Shown here piece by piece: positions 24,504 through 32,438 of a DNA stretch of 64,000 nt (within the stretch, counting starts at the first letter, position 1; the number at the start of each line of letters is the position of its first letter). The stretch is taken from contig NZ_CABVQK010000004.1 in assembly GCF_902499335.1 (NCBI RefSeq), positions 1 to 64,000 of the forward strand, in the 5' to 3' direction. Both the position numbers and the translations under genes were made by a program. The stretch is from Burkholderia lata (GTDB taxonomy: Bacteria; Pseudomonadota; Gammaproteobacteria; Burkholderiales; Burkholderiaceae). The notes below the pieces were generated by a model. The model saw nothing but the letters and a program-made list of their open reading frames with translations, ran no database searches and was not told the origin of the DNA.

Positions 24504-25259
24504 ATGAAACGACTCGAAGGCAAGGTGGCACTGATCACGGGCGGTGCCCGCGGTCAGGGCGAAGCGGAAGCGCGCCGGTTCGTCGCCGAAGGCGCACGCG
24601 TGGTGATCGCCGACGTGCTGGACGACGCCGGCCGGCGCGTCGCGGCCGAACTCGGCGACGCCGCACGTTTCCAGCATCTCGACGTGACCAGCGAAGCCGA
24701 CTGGCAGGCTGCCGTCGATGCGACGCTCGCGCAGTTCGGCCGGCTCGACATCCTCGTGAACAACGCGGCGATCCTGAAGCTCATCCCGATCGAAGCGTGT
24801 TCGCTCGACGACTATCGCAAGGTGATCGACGTGAACCAGGTCGGCTGCTGGCTCGGCATGAAGTCGGCGCTTGGCGCGCTGAAGGCGGCGGGCGGCGGCT
24901 CGATCGTCAACGTGTCGTCGACGGCCGGGATGGAAGGCGTCGCGGGCGGCAGCGCGTACGTATCGAGCAAATTCGCGGTGCGCGGGATGACGAAGGCCGC
25001 AGCGCTCGAATTCGGCCGCTACGGCATTCGCGTGAATTCGGTGCATCCGGGCGGCATCGATACCGTGATGGCGCGCCCGCCCGAGTACGCGGATTTCGAT
25101 CCGTCGTCGATCTACAGCGGCCTGCCGATCGCGCGCATCGGCAAGCCGGACGAAGTGGCGAGCCTCGTGCTGTTCCTCGCGTCCGACGAATCCGCGTACT
25201 GCACCGGGTCGGAATTCATCGTCGATGGCGGGATGCTCGCAGGCAGCTCGTTCCACTGA
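24504..25259 (+). CDS. Short-chain dehydrogenase/reductase
   Basis: Encodes 251 residues of the classical SDR type. It has the cofactor motif TGGARGQG at 12-19, NNAAI at 86-90, catalytic S138/S139, Y152 and K156 (YVSSK), and a C-terminal FIVDGGMLAGS. D37 after the second strand (ADVLDD) favours NAD(H). The GQGEA variant is like 3-alpha/20-beta-hydroxysteroid dehydrogenases. The substrate is unknown. It follows the VOC gene in one operon and has a strong terminator behind it. Confidence 0.92.
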   Translation: MKRLEGKVALITGGARGQGEAEARRFVAEGARVVIADVLDDAGRRVAAELGDAARFQHLDVTSEADWQAAVDATLAQFGRLDILVNNAAILKLIPIEACSLDDYRKVIDVNQVGCWLGMKSALGALKAAGGGSIVNVSSTAGMEGVAGGSAYVSSKFAVRGMTKAAALEFGRYGIRVNSVHPGGIDTVMARPPEYADFDPSSIYSGLPIARIGKPDEVASLVLFLASDESAYCTGSEFIVDGGMLAGSSFH

Positions 25260-25287
25260 CACGCATCCAGGTCGTCCAGGTCGACGC

Positions 25288-25318
25288 ACGCCCGCCAACC
25301 CGGCGGGCGTTTTCTTTT
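25288..25318 (+). terminator. Terminator after the SDR gene
   Basis: Arms ACGCCCGCC / GGCGGGCGT with a 5-base loop, followed by TTTCTTTT. Confidence 0.9.
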
Positions 25319-25381
25319 GCGTTTGCGGGCCGCCGAATGGAGCGTACGGCCTCCCCTTCAGGCAATCACGCACCCGAAAAC

Positions 25382-25426
25382 GACGATGCCGCCGGCGGCT
25401 CTCCCGCACGGCGGCATCGTCATTTG
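25382..25426 (-). terminator. Stem-loop terminator after the NCS1 permease
   Basis: A perfect 12-bp stem, GACGATGCCGCC / GGCGGCATCGTC. On the minus strand it is followed by GTTTTC and lies just past the stop of the minus-strand permease gene. Confidence 0.75.
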
Positions 25427-25449
25427 CGCAGCAACACACCACGTGCCGC

Positions 25450-26967
25450 TCAGTACCCCTTCGGCTGGATCGCCGGCGCGCCGCTACCGCTCATTGCCTG
25501 CCTGCCGCCGCGCACCAAGCGGCGCCCATGCGGGCCGTACACGCCCTCCGGTTCCGGATACAGCGTCAGCAGCACGAAATACAGCACCCCGCCCACCACC
25601 AGCGACACCGGCACGCTCAGGTCGAGCCCGCCCGCGAGGTTGCCGAGCGGCCCCACGAACTGGCCCGGCAGGTTCACAAACGACAGCCCGACGAGCGCGG
25701 CCGGCAGCCATGCACCCATCGCGCGCACGTTCCAGCCGTGCGTGAACCAGTAGTGGCCGCCGCGCAGCCCGCGGTTGAACACCTGCAGGTCATCCGCGAG
25801 ATAGTAGCCGCGCCGCGTCACGTAGCCGATCACCATGATCGCCATCCACGGGCAGCTGAACGTATCGATCAGCGTCGAGAACGTCGCGACGCTTTCGACG
25901 AGGTTGAACCAGAAGCGGCCGACGAAGATGAACGCGATCGCGATCGTGCCGATCAGCAGCGTCGCACGCACGCGGTTCAGCAGGCGCGGGAACATGCTCG
26001 ACACGTCGAGGCCAGTGCCGTACAGCGCGGTCGTGCCGGTCGACATCCCGCCGATGATCGCGATCAGGCACATCGGCAACAGGAACCAGCGCGGCGAGAT
26101 CGCGAGCAGCCCGCCGACGTAGTCGTTCGACGCGATGAACGCGGGCGCCTGCGTCGCGATGATCGTCGCGGTCGCGAGGCCGAAGAAGAACGGCACGAAG
26201 GTCGCGATCTGCGCGACGAACACGGCGCCCATCACGCGGTGCTTCGGCGTGTTCTGCGGGATGTAGCGCGCCCAGTCGCCGAGCGTCGACGCGAACGATA
26301 CCGGGTTGCTCAGCGCGACCAGCACCGCGCCGACGAACGCGGCCCAGAAGCCCGCGCTGCCCTGCTGCACCGTGCCGGCATAGTTCATGTCGAACAGGCC
26401 GGCGAACGCGAACAGGCCCGCGACGAACAGCACGCTCGCGGCCCACACGGCGATCTTGTTGACCCACAGCATGAAGCGGAAGCCGTAGATGCAGACGATC
26501 AGCACGAGCACCGCGAACACCATGTACGCCGCGCCGAGCGTGAAGCCGTTGACCGGCACGCCGACCATGTTGTGCGCGCCGCCGACGAGCGCATCACCCG
26601 AGCTCCACACCGCGAGCGAGAAGAACGCGATCGACGTGAGCAGCGCGAGGAACGAGCCGACGATCCGGCCGTGGATGCCGAAATGCGCGCCGGACGACAC
26701 GGGGTCGCTGGTACCGTTGCGGGGGCCGAACAGGCTCATCGGCGCAAGGATGCAGGTGCCGGCAAGCACGCCGAGCACGATCGCGCAGACACCCGCCTTG
26801 AACGACAGCCCGACCAGCACGGGAAAGCTGCCGAGCACCGATGTGGAAAATGTATTGCAGCCGCCGAACAGCAACCTGAACAGATCGATCGGCCGCGCAT
26901 AGCGCGATGCATCGGGAATGCGCTCGAAACCGAACGACTCGACCTGCGTAATCCTGCCTTCACTCAT
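25450..26967 (-). CDS. NCS1-family permease
   Basis: Encodes 505 residues with about 12 TM helices. N-terminal ESFGFERIPDASRYARPIDLFRLLFGGCNTFSTSVLGSFPV and SNPVSFASTLGDWARYIPQNTP are features of nucleobase:cation symporter-1 proteins, which import purines, pyrimidines, hydantoins or thiamine-like compounds. The substrate cannot be told. The ATG at 26967 has a GGAG site. It stands as a single gene. Confidence 0.9.
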   Translation of the reverse strand: MSEGRITQVESFGFERIPDASRYARPIDLFRLLFGGCNTFSTSVLGSFPVLVGLSFKAGVCAIVLGVLAGTCILAPMSLFGPRNGTSDPVSSGAHFGIHGRIVGSFLALLTSIAFFSLAVWSSGDALVGGAHNMVGVPVNGFTLGAAYMVFAVLVLIVCIYGFRFMLWVNKIAVWAASVLFVAGLFAFAGLFDMNYAGTVQQGSAGFWAAFVGAVLVALSNPVSFASTLGDWARYIPQNTPKHRVMGAVFVAQIATFVPFFFGLATATIIATQAPAFIASNDYVGGLLAISPRWFLLPMCLIAIIGGMSTGTTALYGTGLDVSSMFPRLLNRVRATLLIGTIAIAFIFVGRFWFNLVESVATFSTLIDTFSCPWMAIMVIGYVTRRGYYLADDLQVFNRGLRGGHYWFTHGWNVRAMGAWLPAALVGLSFVNLPGQFVGPLGNLAGGLDLSVPVSLVVGGVLYFVLLTLYPEPEGVYGPHGRRLVRGGRQAMSGSGAPAIQPKGY

Positions 26968-27169
26968 TTGTCTCCAACTCCTCTGGTGCATCTGTACGGC
27001 CCGGTGCTGCGGCGATACGACACATCGTCATCGATTCGCGGCCACTCTAAACCGGATCGCGCGGCGCAAATATCACGCATTCGAGACGTTTACGACGAAG
27101 GAGAACAATGTTTCCCGGCAGGCCAGCGGCCGGCGCCCGCGCCATCCGTGCGGCGCGGGCGATGCGACG

Positions 27170-27817
27170 TCAGCGCGCGCCCTCCACCGCCGGCGCGCGG
27201 CACGCGATCAGGCCCCGCTGAACGGCCTGGCGCGCCTCGATGCCGGCGAGCCAGCGCTCGACGTGCGGGTAGCCCGCAAGATCGAGATCGAGTTCGGCCG
27301 CCGTGCGCAACCACGGAAACGCGGCGATGTCGGCGATCGAGTACCGCGGCGACGCGAGATACGCCGATTCCGCCAAGCGGCCGTTCACGACCCCATAGAG
27401 ACGCCGCACCTCGTTCCGGTAGCGCTCGAGCGCTTGCGCATTGACCGTCTTCGATGCATGCAGGAACCACCAGAGCTGGCCGAGCATCGGCCCGATCCCG
27501 CCGATCTGGAAGTGCAGCCATTGCTGGACGGCCGTGCGTTCGGCCAGCGTGTCGGGCTGCAGAAAGCCCGTCTTCGCGGCGAGATAGCTCAGGATCGCGC
27601 CGGATTCGAACACGGTCAGCCCGGCGTCGTGGTCGACGATGGCCGGGATCTTGCCGTTCGGGTTGATCGCAAGGAACGCCGGGCTGCGCTGCTCGCCGGC
27701 GGACAGGTTCACGTGCACGCAGTCGTATGCCAGCCCGGCCTCTTCCAGGTAAATGGCGATCTTGTGCCCGTTCGGCGTGTCGGCCGTATGGAACGTGAGG
27801 GGATGCGTCGAGATCAT
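27170..27817 (-). CDS. Glutathione S-transferase (YfcG/Nu-like)
   Basis: Encodes 215 residues. The N-terminal thioredoxin fold shows TADTPNGHKIAIYLEEAGLAYDCVHVNLSAGEQRSPAFLAINPNGKIPAIVD and ESGAILSYLA, with the TPNG motif of the YfcG/Nu and disulfide-bond-oxidoreductase group. The helical C-terminal domain follows. It could act on a glutathione adduct or as a GSH-dependent reductase. Its promoter overlaps a MarR-type palindrome cluster shared with the neighbouring E1 genes, suggesting a common regulator. Confidence 0.92.
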   Translation of the reverse strand: MISTHPLTFHTADTPNGHKIAIYLEEAGLAYDCVHVNLSAGEQRSPAFLAINPNGKIPAIVDHDAGLTVFESGAILSYLAAKTGFLQPDTLAERTAVQQWLHFQIGGIGPMLGQLWWFLHASKTVNAQALERYRNEVRRLYGVVNGRLAESAYLASPRYSIADIAAFPWLRTAAELDLDLAGYPHVERWLAGIEARQAVQRGLIACRAPAVEGAR

Positions 27818-27837
27818 GTCGGTCCTTGTCTTCCGGT

Positions 27838-27872
27838 TATAGTTGCAACTACAATCGTTGCAATTGCAATCC
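27838..27872. promoter_or_regulatory. Paired MarR-type palindromes between GST and half-E1
   Basis: A 10-bp perfect palindrome AGTTGCAACT (27841-27850) and a 12-bp perfect palindrome TTGCAATTGCAA (27858-27869) lie just upstream of the GST start, between GST and the divergent half-E1 gene. The second is identical to a site at 29587-29598. Confidence 0.75.
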
Positions 27873-27922
27873 TATGCCGGAACCGATGACCCCGGAGACA
27901 TGCCAGTACTCGAAGGAGGGAC

Positions 27923-29041
27923 ATGCAGACTGCGCGATCCGGTCCGCCCGCGCGGACACCCGACACCCGCCGCGCCGCGGCGGCCTGCCTCGAAAGGCTG
28001 CTGACGCAGCGGCTCACGCCGCGTGGCCGTGCGGTATCGCCGCTCGGCGCGATGCGCGCGGCCGCCGATTGCCTCGAACGCGATGCGGCGACATCGGAAC
28101 GCGTATGGATCGTGCGTGCCGATGCGCGGGAGCCGTCTGCAGACGCGGGAGCACATCGCCGCATCAGCGCATGGCCGCTACGGTTTCTCGATACGCGCAA
28201 GCGGTTCGAGAAACCACTGCTGTACCTGCTGCATGCGCGCGCGATCGACCGGCTGCGGCTGGCGTCGATCGAAACCGTCGATCGGGGGATCTTCGTGAAC
28301 GATGCTGAAACGGTCGCGTCGTCCTGGCCGAAGGGCGTGACGCCCGACGTCCCGCACTGGCTGGCCGCGAACCCCGCGTGTACGCCGTACGATCCGGCTT
28401 CGGGCCACGAGGCGATCGCGATCCTGCGCCACGCGCTGCGCACGCTCTATGTCACCGGCCAGCCGGGATTCTGCTACCTCGCGAGCCACGACGACTCCAT
28501 ACCCGACGCGAAGCCGCTGTCGGCCACCGCGGCCCGCGATGCATTCAGCGGCATGGTGCGGGCCGGCGGGCGCGCGGCGGCGAGCGCGGCCGCGCAGATC
28601 CGGCTGTGCGGCGCGGGCAGCACGCTCGCACAAGTCATGGAAGCGGCCGATCTGCTGCACGACGAATGGCGCGTCGATTCGACGATCTGGAGCTGCCCGA
28701 GCTACACACAGCTCGCCCGCGACGGCCATGCAGCCGACCGGTGGAACCTGTTGCATCCGGAGGCCGAACCGCGCATCGCGCATGTGCGCCGATGCGTCGG
28801 CGACAGCCGCACGCCGGTGCTCGCGGTAACGGGCTACGCGGGGCACGTCGCCGCGCAGATCAGCGCGTTCGTGCCGGCCCGCTTCGCGGCGCTCGGCGCG
28901 GATCTGGCCGGCCCGGGCCCCGGCACACGTGCGCCCAGTGCGCGCTGGATCGCCGCGGTCGCGCTTCGCCTGCTGGCCGACGACAGCCGCGTGCCGGCCG
29001 ACTGGGCCGCGCAGGCGATGCGCCGCTATGTGAGCGGGTGA
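27923..29041 (+). CDS. Half-length pyruvate-dehydrogenase E1-like protein (degenerate)
   Basis: Encodes 372 residues. It aligns by eye to the middle and C-terminal parts of AceE-type E1: HALRTLYVTGQPGFCYLASHDD matches the E1 YYYITLLNEN region. CGAGSTLAQVMEAADLLHDEWRVDSTIWSCPSYTQLARDGHAADRWNLLHPEAEPR matches the C-terminal domain of the E1 next door. It lacks the TPP GDG...N half completely, and the E1 EGLQHDDGHSHV segment is replaced by GIFVNDAETVASS, losing the active-site histidines. It is probably catalytically inert alone. It is divergent from GST and next to marR. Confidence 0.85.
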   Translation: MQTARSGPPARTPDTRRAAAACLERLLTQRLTPRGRAVSPLGAMRAAADCLERDAATSERVWIVRADAREPSADAGAHRRISAWPLRFLDTRKRFEKPLLYLLHARAIDRLRLASIETVDRGIFVNDAETVASSWPKGVTPDVPHWLAANPACTPYDPASGHEAIAILRHALRTLYVTGQPGFCYLASHDDSIPDAKPLSATAARDAFSGMVRAGGRAAASAAAQIRLCGAGSTLAQVMEAADLLHDEWRVDSTIWSCPSYTQLARDGHAADRWNLLHPEAEPRIAHVRRCVGDSRTPVLAVTGYAGHVAAQISAFVPARFAALGADLAGPGPGTRAPSARWIAAVALRLLADDSRVPADWAAQAMRRYVSG

Positions 29042-29059
29042 CGCGCGAGCCGGCCACCG

Positions 29060-29515
29060 CTACTTCGCGTCGGCCGCCGCGTCGCGCGCCGCAGCGGTCG
29101 CACGGTCGAGCGCGGCGGCCATCGCCGCCTGCTCCTTGCCTGTGAACTGGTCGAGGAAGAGTTCCGCGACCGTCGACTGGTACACCTTCCACATCTTCTT
29201 GCGCAGCGTCCGCCCCTTGTCGGTGATGCTCGCGTACGCAGCACGGCCGTCATCCGCCGAACGGGCACGCGTGACGAGCCCCTCCTGTTCGAGCCGGTCG
29301 ACGAGCCGGGTGAGGTTGTAGCGCTCGATCGCGAGCACATCGGCCAGCTCGTGCATGCGGCGCGTGCCGTCGGGCCCGCTTTCGAGCCCCCACAACGCGT
29401 CGTACCACGCATAGGCCGGCAGGCCGGCCGCCGCGAGGCGGCGCTCGATCTCGCGAATCATCGTCCGGTGCGCGCGGACGAACGAGAACCACAGATCGGG
29501 TTCGGGTGCGCTCAT
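29060..29515 (-). CDS. MarR-family regulator
   Basis: Encodes 151 residues. The winged helix is RRMHELADVLAIERYNLTRLVDRLEQEGLVTRARSADDGRAAYASITDKG, followed by a dimerising helix (MWKVYQSTVAELFLDQF). It sits between the half-E1 and the full E1. Palindromes in the gap upstream of it and upstream of the GST gene match, so it likely represses or senses a metabolite for the whole locus. The inducer is unknown. Confidence 0.92.
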   Translation of the reverse strand: MSAPEPDLWFSFVRAHRTMIREIERRLAAAGLPAYAWYDALWGLESGPDGTRRMHELADVLAIERYNLTRLVDRLEQEGLVTRARSADDGRAAYASITDKGRTLRKKMWKVYQSTVAELFLDQFTGKEQAAMAAALDRATAAARDAAADAK

Positions 29516-29537
29516 GTCAGGTCGTTCCTCTCGTTGA

Positions 29538-29600
29538 ATTGCAGTTGCAATTAAATTTTACCTCGATAACAATTGCCGCCATACGATTGCAATTGCAACT
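29538..29600. promoter_or_regulatory. MarR-type operators between marR and E1
   Basis: ATTGCAGTTGCAAT (29538-29551, one-mismatch palindrome) and TTGCAATTGCAA (29587-29598, perfect) lie in the short divergent region. They match the operators at 27841-27869. Confidence 0.75.
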
Positions 29601-29688
29601 ATCTGCCCGCCGATCGGCGGGCGTTCCGTCGCGCGACGCGGCGCCACGACCGTCGCCCCGCGCAGTCTTATGCTTCTGGAGACATTGC

Positions 29689-32382
29689 ATGACCGCACCT
29701 CTCGCGCTACCCGACATCGACCCGCAGGAAACCCGCGAATGGCTCGATGCGCTCGAATCCGTGATCGCGCTCGAAGGCCGCCCGCGCGCGCACTACCTGC
29801 TCGACCAGCTATCCGACCTCGACGCGGCACGCCACGGCGACCTGCACGGCCGCGTGACGACCGCATACGTGAATTCGGTGCCGCGTGAACGGCAACCGGC
29901 CTACCCGGGCGATCTCGCGCTCGAACGGCGCCTGAACGCGATGATCCGCTGGAACGCAATGGTGATGGTGCTGCGCGCCGGCCGGCATTCGAACGTCGGC
30001 GGACACATCGCGACCTATCAGTCAGCCGCGGTGCTGTACGACGTCGGCTTCGATCACTTCTTCCGCGGCCGCACCGACACCTTCGACGGCGACATGGTCT
30101 ACATCCAGGGGCATTCGGCGCCCGGCATCTACGGCCGCGCGTACCTGGAAGGCCGCATCACCGACGCGCAACTCGACAACTTCCGCCGCGAGACCGGCCG
30201 CGAAGCGGGACGCGACGGGCTGTCGTCGTATCCGCATCCGCGGCTGATGCCCGATTTCTGGCAATTCCCCACGGTGTCGATGGGGCTCGGGCCGCTCACG
30301 GCCGCGTATCAGGCGCGCTTCATGCGCTACCTCGAATATCGCGGGCTGAAAGCGCATCAGGGCCGCAAGGTCTGGGCATTTCTCGGCGACGGCGAAATGG
30401 ACCAGCCCGAATCGCTCGCCGCGATCTCGCTCGCCGGGCGCGAACGGCTCGACAACCTGATCTTCGTCGTCAACTGCAACCTGCAGCGCCTTGACGGCCC
30501 GGTACGCGGCAACGGCAAGGTCATCCAGGAACTCGAAGGCACGTTCCGCGCGGCGGGCTGGAACGTCATCAAGGTGATCTGGGGCGGCGGCTGGGATCGC
30601 CTGCTCGAACGCGATACGACCGGCCTGCTGCGCCAGCGCATGATGGAATGCGTCGACGGTGACTACCAGACCTTCAAGTCGCAGAGCGGCGCGTACGTGC
30701 GCGAGCATTTCTTCGGCAAGTATCCGGAACTGCTCGAGCTCGTCGCAGACCTGTCCGACGACGACATCTGGAAACTCGCGCGCGGCGGCCACGATCCGGA
30801 AAAGGTGCATGCGGCCTATGCACAGGCGATGCGCGCGGACGGACGGCCGACCGTCGTGCTCGCGAAGACGGTCAAGGGCTTCGGGATGGGCGAAGCCGGC
30901 GAAGGCCAGAACGTGAACCACCAGTTGAAGAAGATGAGCGCGGACGCCGTACGCGCGTTCCGCGACCGCTTCGCGCTGCCGGTCAGCGACGCACAGCTCG
31001 ACGAACTGCCTTACCTCAAGCCGGAACCGGGCAGCGCCGAGGCACGCTATTTCGCGGAGCGCCGTGCCGCGCTCGGCGGCCACGTGCCGGCCCGCTTCAG
31101 CCACGTGGCGCCTCTGCCGGTGCCGCCGCTCGCCGCGTTCGACGTGCAGCTCAAGGACAGCGGCGAGCGCGGGCTGTCGACGACGATGGCGTTCGTGCGC
31201 ATCCTCGGCACGCTGCTGAAGGATCCGGCACTCGGCAAGCTCGTCGTGCCGATCGTGCCGGACGAGTCGCGCACGTTCGGGATGGAGGGCCTGTTCCGCC
31301 AGATCGGCATTCACTCGCATCTGGGCCAGCTCTATACGCCGCAGGACGCGGGCCAGCTCAGCTACTACAAGGAAGCGAAGGACGGGCAGATCCTGCAGGA
31401 AGGCATCAACGAATCGGGTGCGATCGCGTCGTGGATCGCGGCGGGCACTGCGTACAGCAATCATGGGTTGCCGACGATCTCGTTTTACATCTTCTATTCG
31501 ATGTTCGGGCTGCAGCGCGTCGGCGATCTCGCGTGGGCGGCCGGCGACGCACGTACGCGCGGCTTCCTGCTCGGCGCGACGTCGGGCCGCACGACGTTGA
31601 TGGGCGAAGGGTTGCAGCACGATGACGGGCACAGCCACGTGCTGTCGTCGGTGATTCCGAACTGCGTGTCGTACGACCCGACCTATGCATACGAACTCGC
31701 GGTGATCGTGCGCGACGGCCTGCGGCGGATGTTCGCGGAGCAGGAGGACGTTTACTACTACATCACGCTGCTCAACGAGAACTACCCGCATCCGGCGCTG
31801 CCGGATGGCGCGGAGGCCGGCATTCTCAAGGGTCTCTACCTGCTGCGCGAAGACACGTCGCGTGCGGCCAGCGCGCCGCACGTGCCGCACGTGCAACTGA
31901 TGGGCAGCGGCGCGATCCTGCGCGAAGTGCTCGCCGCGAGTGACCTGCTTGCGCAGGACTTCGGCGTGTCGAGCGACGTGTGGAGCGCGACGAGCCTGAA
32001 CGAGCTGCGCCGCGACGGGCTCGCGGCGGAACGCTGGAACCTGCTACATCCCGAGCAGGCGCCGCGCGTGCCGTACGTGCAGCAATGCCTCGATGGCCGC
32101 ACGGGGCCGGTGGTGGTGGCAACCGATTACATGAAGATCGTCGGCGACCAGATCCGCGGGTTCATCGACGGCCGGCGCTTCGTGTCGCTCGGCACCGACG
32201 GCTTCGGCCGCTCGGATACGCGCGACGCGCTGCGCACGTTCTTCGAGGTCGACCGGCACTTCATCGTGATCGCGGCGCTGAAGGCGCTCGCCGACGATGG
32301 CGCGATACCGCGGGCGCGCGTCGGCGAAGCCATCCGGCGCTACGGCATCGACATCGACAAGGTCGATCCGGCCAGTGTGTAG
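29689..32382 (+). CDS. Pyruvate-dehydrogenase-type E1 (homodimeric AceE/MdeB-like)
   Basis: Encodes 897 residues. The TPP motif GDGEMDQPES starts at residue 233, with the partner NCNLQRLDGPVRGN about 30 residues on. The segments RTFGMEGLFRQIGI, the active-site EGLQHDDGHSHV and the C-terminal LGTDGFGRSDTRDALRTFFEVD are intact. It decarboxylates a 2-oxo acid and feeds an E2 lipoyl domain. No E2/E3 genes accompany it, and the MarR control suggests a specialised substrate, as with P. putida MdeB. The ATG at 29689 has a GGAG site; the longer open frame upstream covers operator sequence. Confidence 0.95.
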   Translation: MTAPLALPDIDPQETREWLDALESVIALEGRPRAHYLLDQLSDLDAARHGDLHGRVTTAYVNSVPRERQPAYPGDLALERRLNAMIRWNAMVMVLRAGRHSNVGGHIATYQSAAVLYDVGFDHFFRGRTDTFDGDMVYIQGHSAPGIYGRAYLEGRITDAQLDNFRRETGREAGRDGLSSYPHPRLMPDFWQFPTVSMGLGPLTAAYQARFMRYLEYRGLKAHQGRKVWAFLGDGEMDQPESLAAISLAGRERLDNLIFVVNCNLQRLDGPVRGNGKVIQELEGTFRAAGWNVIKVIWGGGWDRLLERDTTGLLRQRMMECVDGDYQTFKSQSGAYVREHFFGKYPELLELVADLSDDDIWKLARGGHDPEKVHAAYAQAMRADGRPTVVLAKTVKGFGMGEAGEGQNVNHQLKKMSADAVRAFRDRFALPVSDAQLDELPYLKPEPGSAEARYFAERRAALGGHVPARFSHVAPLPVPPLAAFDVQLKDSGERGLSTTMAFVRILGTLLKDPALGKLVVPIVPDESRTFGMEGLFRQIGIHSHLGQLYTPQDAGQLSYYKEAKDGQILQEGINESGAIASWIAAGTAYSNHGLPTISFYIFYSMFGLQRVGDLAWAAGDARTRGFLLGATSGRTTLMGEGLQHDDGHSHVLSSVIPNCVSYDPTYAYELAVIVRDGLRRMFAEQEDVYYYITLLNENYPHPALPDGAEAGILKGLYLLREDTSRAASAPHVPHVQLMGSGAILREVLAASDLLAQDFGVSSDVWSATSLNELRRDGLAAERWNLLHPEQAPRVPYVQQCLDGRTGPVVVATDYMKIVGDQIRGFIDGRRFVSLGTDGFGRSDTRDALRTFFEVDRHFIVIAALKALADDGAIPRARVGEAIRRYGIDIDKVDPASV

Positions 32383-32391
32383 TCATGCGGC

Positions 32392-32425
32392 GCGCGGCAG
32401 GCTGGATCGCTCCGGCCTGCCGCGC
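32392..32425. terminator. Stem-loop between E1 and the NodT gene
   Basis: Perfect 11-bp arms GCGCGGCAGGC / GCCTGCCGCGC between two convergent genes. There is no T-run, so termination may be Rho-assisted. Confidence 0.5.
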
Positions 32426-32438
32426 CGCCGTGCCCGCG

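Noticed and set aside
29506..29688. Longer start for the E1 gene
   Set aside because: The upstream part of the open frame translates the MarR operator region into low-complexity sequence; the ATG at 29689 has a ribosome site and matches the family start.
30022..31896. 624-codon minus-strand frame opposite the E1 gene
   Set aside because: Antisense to the aceE-like gene and without family-like sequence.
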